Assembly: GCA_029718625.1 (NCBI GenBank)
Contig: CM056380.1
Location: 108,760,848 to 108,824,847, forward strand
Direction: 5' to 3'
Length of the DNA stretch: 64,000 nucleotides
From: Synaphobranchus kaupii
Lineage: Eukaryota > Chordata > Actinopteri > Anguilliformes > Synaphobranchidae
This document shows positions 23,984 through 34,270 of the stretch, piece by piece (position 1 is the first letter of the stretch; each line of letters opens with the position of its first letter). Under the pieces are notes generated by a model. The model was not told the origin of the DNA. It saw nothing but the letters and a program-made list of their open reading frames with translations, and did not search any database. The position numbers were made by a program, and so were the translations under genes.

Positions 23984-25626
23984 ACAGTCAAGCCGGAAAG
24001 TCTGCACACCCCTTTCACCTTCTCCACGTTTTATTACGTTACAGACATATTCTACAATAGATTGAGTTCATTTTTTGTCTCAAAATTCTACACAAAATAG
24101 CCCATAATGACAGTGAAAACAGGTTTTTAGACATTTGTGCTAATTTATTAAAAATCAAAATGTAAAATATCATATGTACACAAGTGTGTACACCCTTTGA
24201 TATGACACCCAAAAGTGAGCTGAGGTGCATTTTGTTTCCACTGATACTGCTTGAGATGTTTCTCCAACTTAATTGGAGTCCACCTGTGATAAATTCAATT
24301 GATTGGACATGATTGGGGATTGCCAACACCTGCCTATATAAGGTCCCACAGTTGACAGTGCATGTCAGAGCAAACTCCAAGCCATGGGGTCAAAGGAATT
24401 ATCTGCAGACCTCAGAAACAGGATTGTGTCAAGGCATAGATCTGGAGAAGGGTATGGAAAAATCTCTACAGCTTTACAGGTCCCAAAGAGGACAGTGGCC
24501 ACCATCATTCGTAAATGGAAGAAGTTTGGAACCACCAAGAATCTTCCTAAACCTGGCCGCCCGGCCAAACTGAGCAATTGGGGAAGACGGGCCTTGGCCA
24601 GGGAGGTGAGCAGGAACCCGAGGGTCACTCTGACAGAGCTCCAGTGTATCCTTGTGGAGATGGGAAAACCTTTCAGAAGATCAAACATCCAGGCAGCACT
24701 CCACCAATCAGGCCTTTATGGTAGAGTGGCCAGAAGGAAGCCCCTCCTTAGTAAAAGGCACATCACAGCACGCTTGGAGTTTGCCAAAAAGGCACCTAGA
24801 GGACTCTCAAACCATGAGAATCAAGATTCTCTGGTCTGATGAAACCAAAATTGAACTTTTTGGCCTGAATACCAAGCGTCAGGTCTGGAGGAAACCAGGC
24901 ACTGCTCATCACCTGGCTACCAATACCATCCCTACAGTGAAGCATGGCGGGTGGCAGCATCATGATGTGGGGATGTTTTTCAGCAGCGGGAACGGGGCGA
25001 CTAGTCCTGATAGAGGGAAAGATGAATGCAGCTAAGTACACCGAGATCCTTGAAGAAAACCTGCTCCAGAGCGCTGTGGACCTCAGACTGGGGCGAAGGT
25101 TTACCTTCCAACATGACAACGACCCGAAGCACACAGCCAAGAGAACAAAGGAGTGGCTTCGGAGAAAGTCTGCATGTCCTTGAGTGGCCGAGCCAGAGCC
25201 CAGACCTGAATCCAATTGAACATCTGTGGAAAGAGCTGAAAATGGCTGTGTACCGACGCTCCCCATCCAACCTGACGGAGCTTGCAAGGATATGCCAAGA
25301 GGAATGGGCAAAAATGTCCAGAAACAAGTGTGCCAAGCTCGTAGCTTCTTTCCCAAGACGCCTTGAAGCTGTAATCGCTGCCAAAGGTGCAGCAACCAAG
25401 TATTAGGCTAAGGGTGTGTACAGATATGTAACCCCTAAATAACCTATTTTTGTCAGTAAAATAAAATAGCATATTTTCTAAAAACCTGTTTTCACTTTGT
25501 CATTATTGGCTATTGTGTGTAGATGTTTGAGGCAAAAAATGAACTCAATCTATTGTAGTATAAGTCTGTAATGTAATAAAACGTGGAGAAGGTGAAAGGG
25601 GTGTGCAGACTTTCCGTCTTGACTGT
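23984..25626 (+). mobile_element. Full-length Tc1-like transposon with broken transposase
   Basis: About 1,643 bp bounded by long inverted repeats of roughly 145 bp (23,984-24,129 and 25,480-25,626), with ends ACAGTCAAGCCGG and CTTGACTGT in TA-rich flanks. The transposase reading runs 24,384-25,406, the right span for about 340 residues, but is split over successive frames. Both ends are intact, so it could still be mobilised in trans. Confidence 0.9.
24384..25406 (+). pseudogene. Tc1 transposase, three frameshifts
   Basis: DD34E transposase of the Tc1/mariner superfamily. The N-terminal paired-like helix-turn-helix region (MGSKELSADLRNRI, then KRTVATIIRKWKKFG and the GRPAKL hook) is intact. 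Catalytic residues are visible: Asp in WSDETK, Asp in FQHDNDPKH and Glu in NPIEHLW. The reading changes frame near 24,805, near 24,950 and near 25,170. The three shifts sum to a whole codon, so the last segment returns to the first frame. It cannot give one continuous protein as it stands. Confidence 0.9.
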
Positions 25627-25655
25627 GTATATATACGTATATATATATATATATA

Positions 25656-26189
25656 CACTGCCCGGCCAAAAAAGTCGCACACTAATATTTTGTTGGACCG
25701 CCTTTAGCTTTGATTATGGCACGCATTTGTCGTGGCATTGTTTCGACAACCTTATGCAACGTCACAACATTTATTTCCGTCCAGACTTGCATTCATTTTT
25801 GGCCGAGATCTTGCATTGACGACGGGAGAGTCGAACCACTCCGTGAAGTCTTCTCCAGCACATCCCAAAGACTTTCAATGGGGTTAAGGTCAGGACTCTG
25901 GTGGCCAATTCATGTGTGAAAATGATTCCTCATGCTCCCTGAACCACTCTTTCACAATTTGAGCCCGATGAATCTTGGCATTGTCATCCTGGAATATGCC
26001 CATTGATGGGATAACCTGGTCATTCAGTACATTCAGGTACTCAGCTGACTTCATTTTATTGCTGCATAACGTTGCTGAGCCTAGACCTGACCAATTGAAG
26101 CAACCCCAGATCATAACACTGCCTCCAAAGGCTTGTACAGTGGGTACTATGCATGACTGGTGCAACTGCGACTTTTTTTTGGCCAGGCC

Positions 26190-26192
<3 letters not shown>
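25656..26192 (-). mobile_element. Internally deleted second Tc1-like element
   Basis: About 537 bp with imperfect inverted ends (CACTGCCCGGCCAAAAAAGT at the left; TTTTTTTTGGCCAGGCCGTG at the right), flanked on both sides by TATA repeats. The minus strand carries a transposase fragment at 25,890-26,165 with [14 protein letters not shown] and QDDNAKIH blocks, the region around the second catalytic Asp. The 5' and 3' coding parts are missing. Confidence 0.8.
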
Positions 26193-26228
<36 letters not shown>

Positions 26229-26231
<3 letters not shown>

Positions 26232-27101
26232 TACCAGTCAAAAGTTTGGACACACCTACTCATAGAAGGTTTTTTTTCAGTTATTTTTACTGTTTTCCAC
26301 ATTTTGGAATAGTAGACATCAAAACTACAAATTAACACAAATTAAATTAAAACCAAAAAAGGGTTAAACAAATTAAAAAAAGTCTTATATTTTAGATTCT
26401 TCAAAGTAGCCACCCTTGATGTGGGAATTGGGGGTGGGACTAGATTTAGCTTTAAATTACACTGGAACAGTATGGAAGTAACTTGAAGGGTTTCTTCTCC
26501 TGACTTATTTTTCCATAGAGTTCAATAGGAAAATTTGTCAGGAGAAACAACCCTTCAAGTGATCCATCCATATCTACTGCATATCTGGCAGCAGAGTGAT
26601 GGTTTAAGGCTTGTTTAATACGTCAGACCCTTGATGACTTAGAGCCATTTAGCCAACCATGTGTTCCATACTGTTCCAGTGTAATTTAAAGCTAAATCTA
26701 GTCCCACCCCCCAATTCCCATAGAGATCCATTCAAATGCAGAGGTTATGGTATCGCTTCTAAGAGTACCTGGAAATAAGATATCAGGAGTCTTTTGATAT
26801 CCTTTTATACAGTCATGATGGCATCACCTTTTTACCTGTGGAATACCTGTTTACCACAGAAGTTGTTTGAGAGAATGGCAAGAATGTGCAAAGCCGTTAT
26901 CAAGGCAAAGGGTGGCTACTTTGAAGAATCTAAAATATAAGACTTTTTTTTATTTGTTTAATCCTTTTTTGGTTTTTGCATAATTTAATTTGTGTTCTCA
27001 TAGTTTTGATGTCTTTACTATTCCAAAATGTGGAAAACAGTAAAAATAACGGAAAAAAAACCTTCTATGAGTAGGTGTGTCGAAACATTTGACTGGTACT
27101 G
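26229..27101. mobile_element. Third Tc1-type non-autonomous element
   Basis: About 873 bp. Long inverted repeats start CAGTACCAGTCAAAAGTTTG and end TTTGACTGGTACTG, each continuing about 120 bp inward (GGAAAACAGTAAAAATAA blocks). There is no transposase. Its centre holds the second copy (B) of the dispersed repeat seen at 22,560-23,660, plus internal hairpins. Confidence 0.8.
26418..26800. repeat. Dispersed repeat, copy B, with nested hairpins
   Basis: Positions about 26,420-26,476 (GGGAATTGGGGGTGGGACTA) are the inverted copy of 26,662-26,720 (TAGTCCCACCCCCCAATTCC). Between them a second hairpin pairs 26,481-26,516 with 26,526-26,560 (AGGGTTTCTTCTCCTGAC against GTCAGGAGAAACAACCCT). Sequence from 26,560 rightward matches copy A without its insert. 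Confidence 0.65.
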
Positions 27102-28801
27102 TTTATGCCTGTGTGTGTATGTGTGTGTGCGTGCGTGCTTGCCTATGTGTGGTGGGGGGAGGGGTCTGTGTGTGTGTGTGGGGCGGGCATAATTCCAAGG
27201 TTAATAGCACATTGGCTGTGATTGGCTGTTCTCTTTAAGCACTATATTTAATACACCCCTAATCCTCTGTCCACATACAGCATCTTAGGCTGTTGTGCAT
27301 CATCAGATCCCTTAGTTGTTTCTAGCATTTGTCTAATCTAATCTTCTCTAATCTCACTGAATGTTTGTGTAATTGATTTTATTGTGGTGTCTGAATGTAT
27401 AGTTCCACTCGCCCCTTGAGTGAAATGTGTGTCGTTTATGCAGTTTATGAAAAATGAAAGGCATCCCCCATTCTCTACGTTAAGAGACGGCCTTTGTGAC
27501 ATCGTTCTAATCCACACTGCCTGTTGTATGCGCAAATAGCCCAGAATGTTCTAACTACACACAGATATGTGCTCATTGTTCTGATTGAACCTCCATCATC
27601 TCTGCGGTGTATCAGAGCTTTGCTGTGCTCCCAGTCTCTAAGCTCCTGCCTGGTTCACTGCAGCAGAGAGAAGATGCATGCGCTGAGTGATGTGTAACTA
27701 ACCACAGGAGGGATGTGTGACTAACCACAGGAGGGATGTGTGACTAACCACAAGAGGGATGTGTAACTAACCACAGTATATTTATTTTAAAAATAAAAAA
27801 ATAGAAACAGAAAATGTGTAATATCAGGATCTATATTTTCTTTATATGCGGGGCAGTTGGAGGTAGACATGCTCTATGAGTCAAGCGAGTAGGTAGACAA
27901 GTACGTAGGTTTAGAATTATCAATGACATAGAGTACTTAGTAAGTAGTTAAAAATCTTCACTGTGGAGATGAAGCGTCAGTTTATTTCATAAGCGGAAGA
28001 AGTTTATCTGATATTGGAATAAACATAATTGGTCAGAGTGGTGTAGATATGGAGCCTGATTGGTCAGAGTGGTTTAGATATGCAATATAAAGAGAACTCG
28101 ACACAAAGGTGAGCTTTGCACCACCAGGCGTAATGTAAATATGATGTTTTATAACAAAACTGCACAGTACACAGCAACAAATATTTAAAAAACAAACGGT
28201 CAATAAATATAAAAAGGGGACATCTGGACAGCCCCTGGAGTCAGATTAACTGATTATAAATGAAGAGGTTAAACGCCACGGGCTTTATCCCATTGGGGGA
28301 AGGGGAGGTTTAACTGGACCACAGGCTGCTCTGGGACCACAGGCTGCTCTGGGACCACAGGCTGCTCTGGGTCCCCAGTGAGAGATGGGTCCCCTCCAAT
28401 CAGCACAAGCTCTAATGCAGTACTCCAACTGGACTGTAGGGGGCGCAGTGGTGATAAAAAAAGATAGAACAATGGTTAAAGAAAACAAAAGTAAGGCTGA
28501 TTGTGATCGCAGGTTGGGTGGCAGGCTATATATACTGTATTTCAAATTCAAAGTGTTGTGGTGAGAAATATTTAGCAGTCTTACATCTGTTTCATGTCAA
28601 GATTTATCAATCACTCCTTATTATCTTTGAGTCCGATTTTTGTTTAAATAAATATTTTAATACAATTAAAGACCCATTATTTTTGCAGATATCAGACTCG
28701 CTTGCAGGGAGGATGTAGATATGTGTAAATATGCAGTGAAGTGAAGTGGGCTATGAGCACAGGAACTATGAGAGTGATGCCGCATATTTTTCCCTCGGAG
28801 G
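27102..28801. other. Spacer and probable 3' UTR of the minus-strand gene
   Basis: The stretch holds GT-rich repeats at 27,110-27,185, a short tandem repeat of ACCACAGGAGGGATGTGTGA at 27,690-27,775, and three copies of a 24-bp GGGACCACAGGCTGCTCT unit at 28,312-28,372. TTTATT at about 27,980 would be AATAAA on the minus strand. No coding gene is seen. Confidence 0.45.
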
Positions 28802-30148
28802 TCAAAGGTCATGTGTCCACTCCTTCTTCCCAAAGAACCTCCTGAAGACGGACTTGTTTCGCGGCCGAGGGAGGCTGACGTAGCTCCTCCCGCCGGGCGA
28901 GTCAAGGAAGGGGTCCTGCCGCCAGCCAATCGGCCACGGCGTCTCAGAGCCTGTGGGCGTGGCCTCGTCTCCGATGACCAGAGTGACGGAGTAGCTGGAC
29001 CCGCCCCCTTGGCGGGCCGCAGGATGCAGACGTACTGGGCTGATCTTCTGGTACGTTGCTAGGAGACGGACACGGCTCTTAGACACACACTGACTGCACA
29101 CTTTGTTCAGAGCAGGACTGTGATGGGGGGGTGCGGGGGTGGAGGGCGTGGGGGTGGTTTGGGACGGGGGGGGGGGTGGAGGGCGTACCTGAGGTGAAGG
29201 ACTGCGAGCGGCGTTTGCTGCTGGGTCGCCCCAGACTGTCAGACATGGAGGCGTCCGCAGCCTTAGGTCTCTGCGACAGTTTCTGCTTCACTGCACGCCT
29301 CAGGGAACTGTAGGAATCTTGGGTGTGTGTGTGTGGGGGGGGGGGGGGGATTGGCGGGGGAGAGGGTAATTCACCTGGATGCTTTGTTGTTAGCACATCA
29401 TATGACACATTAAAACCTAATGACATCATCCATAAATCAAATGAAGAATGAAGATGTGAAGTGTTTTAAATGGAAAATATTGAGCTAGCTAACAGCCAGC
29501 TGTGTAGCTAGCATGTGATGTTTCTCTCCCCATGGTCTGGGGGTGTGTGGCTCTTACCACTATGACCGGCATCTAAAGATAAACGGGGGGAAAGGTCCTC
29601 CAAGTTCCCATGGTGCCGCTGTGTGCTCTGTGGGCCAGCTCTGGTCAGGACGATCTCTTTGTGTTTGGCTGTGCCTGTGTGAGCCCTTCTGGAGAGAGAG
29701 AGAGAGCGTGGCATTAACCGTGGGGGGGGGGGGGTCATTTTAATTAAATAATTTCCTTATATATTTTGTCTAATGTTCCAACGTTATACTAGTTGAATGA
29801 ATGTTTAAGTCTCCCAAACTACAGGGGCCCTCTTCTGGTCATTATATGAAGTGCATGCAGAATCAGGACTTGCTGATTGACATTTGGATTGACAGATCAT
29901 AGCATGAGCAGGTAGTTACTAGTTACTACCTGACTTTTGCCATAGCTCAAGTGTATGTGAGGGTATGTGTTTGTATATGTGTGAGTGTGTGTGTTTGTGT
30001 GTGTGTCCCTAAATAACTAATAAGGTACTTGGAGGTTTTTGAGTTTATGTGTAGTGGCAGTTTGAGAACAGTTCTTACATGGTGGCAGGCAGATCCTCCA
30101 GCAAGCCAGGCTCTGAGAAACTTCTGGAAGGATCTGACTCACTGAGGC
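28802..30148 (-). CDS. C-terminal tail exons of the spectrin-like gene
   Basis: Four exons (30,148-30,079; 29,688-29,558; 29,317-29,189; 29,034-28,802). They encode an acidic [19 protein letters not shown] link, a [18 protein letters not shown] segment, a basic [13 protein letters not shown] region with [12 protein letters not shown], and the end [17 protein letters not shown] before TGA at 28,802-28,804. The closing basic FFGKK block is reminiscent of the Lys-rich ends of beta-spectrins. In the last exon only the second of two AGs, just before TACGTCTG, keeps the frame. Confidence 0.8.
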
Positions 30149-30154
30149 CTATTG

Positions 30155-30212
<58 letters not shown>

Positions 30213-33200
30213 CAGTGGCTTTCTACAGTGCAGGTAAAGTTAACCTGTGCAGTTTGGCCTGTGAATAGTGTCACCTGAGGTGATTATTTACCTGTATTTG
30301 CCTGGATCTTCAGCAGCCATTTCTTCATCAGGAAGCGGGAGGAGGCGCTGAGGAGGTACTCTGAGCCGTCCCGTAACCTGGGGGTGAGACAGAGGGAGGG
30401 GCCACTCAGAACACAACACAGCAAACAGCCTGTGCGATAAACAGCCTGAAAACAGCCTGCTCAACAAACACATTAAACAGCCTGCTCAATACAAACAGCC
30501 TGTTTAATAAACACAGCAAATAGCCTGTATGATAAACACAGTGAACAGCCTGGTCAATAAACATGGGAAACACAGCCTGTTTAATAAACACAGCAAACGG
30601 CCTGCTCAATACAGACAGCCTGTTTAATAAACACTGCAAACAGCCTGTTTAATATACACAGTGAACAGCCATCCCATAATAAACATGGGAGACACACAGT
30701 TGGCTTTGCTCACCGTAGACTGAAGCAATTGCTCTTCTTGGTGTACTCCAGACATGGAGAACATTCTGCTCCAACGAGGTTCAGAGGCAGCCCAGTCACA
30801 GAGCTCTGTGCAGGATAAAAACACAGGGTCATCACCACCACCCAAACACAAACACAGGATCATCAACTCCCAAACACAGGGTCATCAACTCCCAAACACA
30901 GGGTAATCAGCAGCCCAAACACAGGGTCATCACCGCCCAAACACAGGGTCATCACCGCCCAAACACAGGGCCATCAGCTGCCCAAACACAGGGCCATCAG
31001 CTGCCCAAACACAGGGCCATCACCGCCCAAACACAGGGCCATCAGCTGCCCAAACACAGGATCATCAACTCCCAAACACAGGGTCATCAACTCCCAAACA
31101 CAGGATCATCAGCTGCACAAACACAGGGTCATCCCAGTTTTAGTTGCTCAGCCTCAGGCTGCTTACCCTCAGAGTGTCCTTCCTGTCCTGGTAGAAGCTC
31201 AGGGTCTGCCTGTACAGCACGGCATGAGAGGTGCTCCAGGTTCGACACGGGGCCTGCAGGGGAGGTACAGCATTAGTGCGCCCCCCTGAGGGAAGAGTGG
31301 CTATAACCCATAATAATCCCTCCCCAATCTCCCTCCTCTCCTGCTTCTACCCACCCCCAGATACTCCTCTCACTCTGGCCCCTCCCCTTCACTGTTGTCA
31401 CTCCTGTTTAATGTTGGCCGCTCACTCTGACTCCTCCCCCTTATCACCTGGCCCCTCCCCCTTACCTTTTTCCCTCCCAGCTGTAGTCTGTGTTTCCTCT
31501 CCAGAGTCCCCTCCATTGACTGGAACTCCGGTCCCTGGAAAGCAAAACACCACCAGCTGCTCTCAAAGTGCTCCAATCATTATTCATACATTCCATTCAT
31601 TGTAGTTCTGGTGGGGATTGTAGTTCTGGTCGGGGCTAAAGTTCTGTTGGGGGCTGAGTGCTGGTGGGGATTGTAGTTCTAGTGGGGGATGTAGTTCTGG
31701 TGGGGATTGTAGTGCTGGTGGGGACTATATTGCTGGTGGGGATTGTAGTGCTGGTGGGGGCTGTAGTTCTTGTGGGGATTGTAGTTCTGGTGGGGACTGT
31801 GATTCTGGTCAAGGCTGTAGTTCTTGTGGTGACTGTAGTTCTGGTCAAGGCTGTGGTGCTGGTGGGGATTGTAGTGCTGGTGGAGGCTGTAGTGCTGGTG
31901 GGGATTGTAGTTCTGATGGGGGCTGTAGTTCTTGTGGGGACTGTAGTTTTGGTGGGGGACGTACCGTGGTCCCACAGCGCCCCCCCACTGTGCGGCTCGG
32001 TCCCTGCTCCTCTCTCTCGGCTGCGTTTGGGCCCCCTCCCATGTGGACAGACAGCAGGCTCATGGACTGTACCTGGGGGTGTGCAGATGTTCTGATTTGT
32101 AAACAATTTTGAAAATACAAATCCAAGCCCCCTCCCCCCCTCCCTCCACCGGCCTGATTACTGACCATAGTTACTACATACAGTGGGGTGCAAAAATTTT
32201 GGGCACCCCTCATAAAAATGCCTTTTACAATTAACATCTAAGTGAACAGAAGCTAACCTGACCTCTAAATGGTACAAAGTTAAACATGACACATTTCTTC
32301 AAATTTTAAAGCAAGATTACTTTTTATTTTAATTTTTGACATTTTCTAAATAATAAAAAAAAGAAAAAACGCCCTGTGCAAAAGTTTGGGAACCCTTTGG
32401 ATTATTTTTTGTTACTTTTTAAAAATATGGCCCAGGTGATTTACTCGTTAGGGCTTCAATGGGTCAGGTGAATATAATTACAGTGCTGAACTATTTATTC
32501 TGAAGTAACTCCATGCCTTCTAAAGCATCCGACTGCGGTGGCTGTTCTGTCTGGTGTTAACAACCATGGGTTCCTCGAAACAGTTGTCCAAGAATGTTAG
32601 AATCAAGATAGTTAATTTCCACCAACAAGGAGAAGGCTAAAAAAACTCTCAATGTTTGAAACCTATTTCCACTGTCAGAAACAATGGAAGATAAATGGAA
32701 CAGTTGAAGTCAAGGCAAGATCTGGAAGACCAAGAACAATTTCAGATAGAATGGCTCGAGACCTGGTGAGAAATGCTCAGAAGGACCCACACATCACTGC
32801 AAAAGAGCTGCAAAAAAGAGTAGCAGACTGTGGAAGCTTCAGTAATTATAAAAATTAAAATTATATAACCTGAGGGCTTTGTGACCTCGCTCTGGGCCTA
32901 GTTTGCGTGCTGCCAAGAGCTGAAAACTGTGAGCAGGATAATTGGCTGAAGGAATGCTTTGAGTGTGTGAACTGAGGGAACTGCTTGGGAACCGAAACCA
33001 TAATAAAACTCTTCTCCCACCTGTGTCTGAATGCATGTCTGGAACAAGGCCATGAGGTCAGGGGGGGCTGAGGGTGAGAAACAAGGTTGATGTTCCCAAA
33101 ACAATTAAGGGTGGGAAAGGAGGACGGTCTCTATCCTGTTTTAACCAAAATTGTATAAGTATGAAGGCTTGTTTTGTGAAACTTTATAATGGACACTGAC

Positions 33201-34234
33201 TGTGAACGATGTGTTTATTCTACATGTATGCATGAATAAAACTCCTTGAATTTCACCAGTCCGAACCTCAGAGTGGCATTATTCCACAACAAGACGCAGG
33301 TCTAGTTGTTCACAGGAAATCAATACAACATACTTTCAAGAAAAAAGACCTACATGGCTCGAAAGAAGCCTTAAAGCATCTGAAGTATGCCAAAGGAAAC
33401 CTTGAGAAGCCTGAAGCATTTTGGAACAATGTGCTTTGGACTGACAAAGCCATAATTGAACTTTTTGGCCACAACCAAAGAAGGTATGTTTGGAGAAAAA
33501 AGGGTGAAGCATTTGTAGAGAAGAACACCTTGCCAACTGTTAAGCATGGAGGTGGATCCATTATGCTTTGGGCTTGTGTGGCAGCGGGGGGCACAGGAAA
33601 TATAGTGCGGGTGGAAGGAAGAATAGATTCCACCAAATATCAAGAAATTCTAGAGGCTAATGTTCAAAGGTCAGTCCAGACATTGAATTTGAAGAGAGGT
33701 TGGGTATTCCAGCAAGACAATGATCCAAAGCATACCTCGAAATCAACCATGAAGTACCTCCAGGAAAGAAGAATGAAGGTTTTGGAATGGCCACCACAGT
33801 CCCCAGACTTGAATATTATTGAAAATCTGTGGAGATCTCAAACATGCTGTGCATGCAAGGAGGCTGAATCATATTTCTGAGCTAGAGGTGTTCTGCCAGG
33901 AAGAATGAGAAAAAAATCCAAAAGCAAGAATTGAAAGACTCTTAGCTGGCTAGAGGAAATTTGAAGAAATGAGTCATGTTTAATTTTGTACCATTTAGAG
34001 CTCAGGTTAGCTTCTGTTCACTTAGATATTAATTGTAAAAGGAATTTTGACCAGGGGTGCCCACATTTTTGCACCCCATTGTATGCTGTCTTAATGCATT
34101 TAATGACTTAGCTAATATAAAAGTGTTGTTTATAACTTATTAGCTCCATTACTGTAACCGTGGTTACTGCTACAATTTTCTACATGTTTTTCCCCACTAA
34201 TGCATGTGTTTGCAGTGGAAGCTGGTTTCACAGG

Positions 34235-34270
<36 letters not shown>

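Larger units (their letters stand above)
32181..34081 (+). mobile_element. Tc1-like transposon in intron, interrupted
   Basis: About 1,901 bp with ends CAGTGGGGTGCAAAAATTTT and AATTTTGACCAGG...TTGCACCCCATTG, flanked by TA on both sides. The inverted repeats extend about 100 bp (TTAGCTTCTGTTCACTTAGAT against ATCTAAGTGAACAGAAGCTA). It sits inside an intron of the spectrin-like gene, in opposite orientation to it. The transposase is a pseudogene, further split by an inserted sequence at about 32,850-33,290. Confidence 0.9.

Noticed and set aside
31658..32106. Valine-rich and threonine-rich open frames on opposite strands
   Set aside because: Mirror translations of the GGGGATTGTAGTTCTGGT minisatellite. 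Only 31,965-32,072 on the minus strand is a supported exon.
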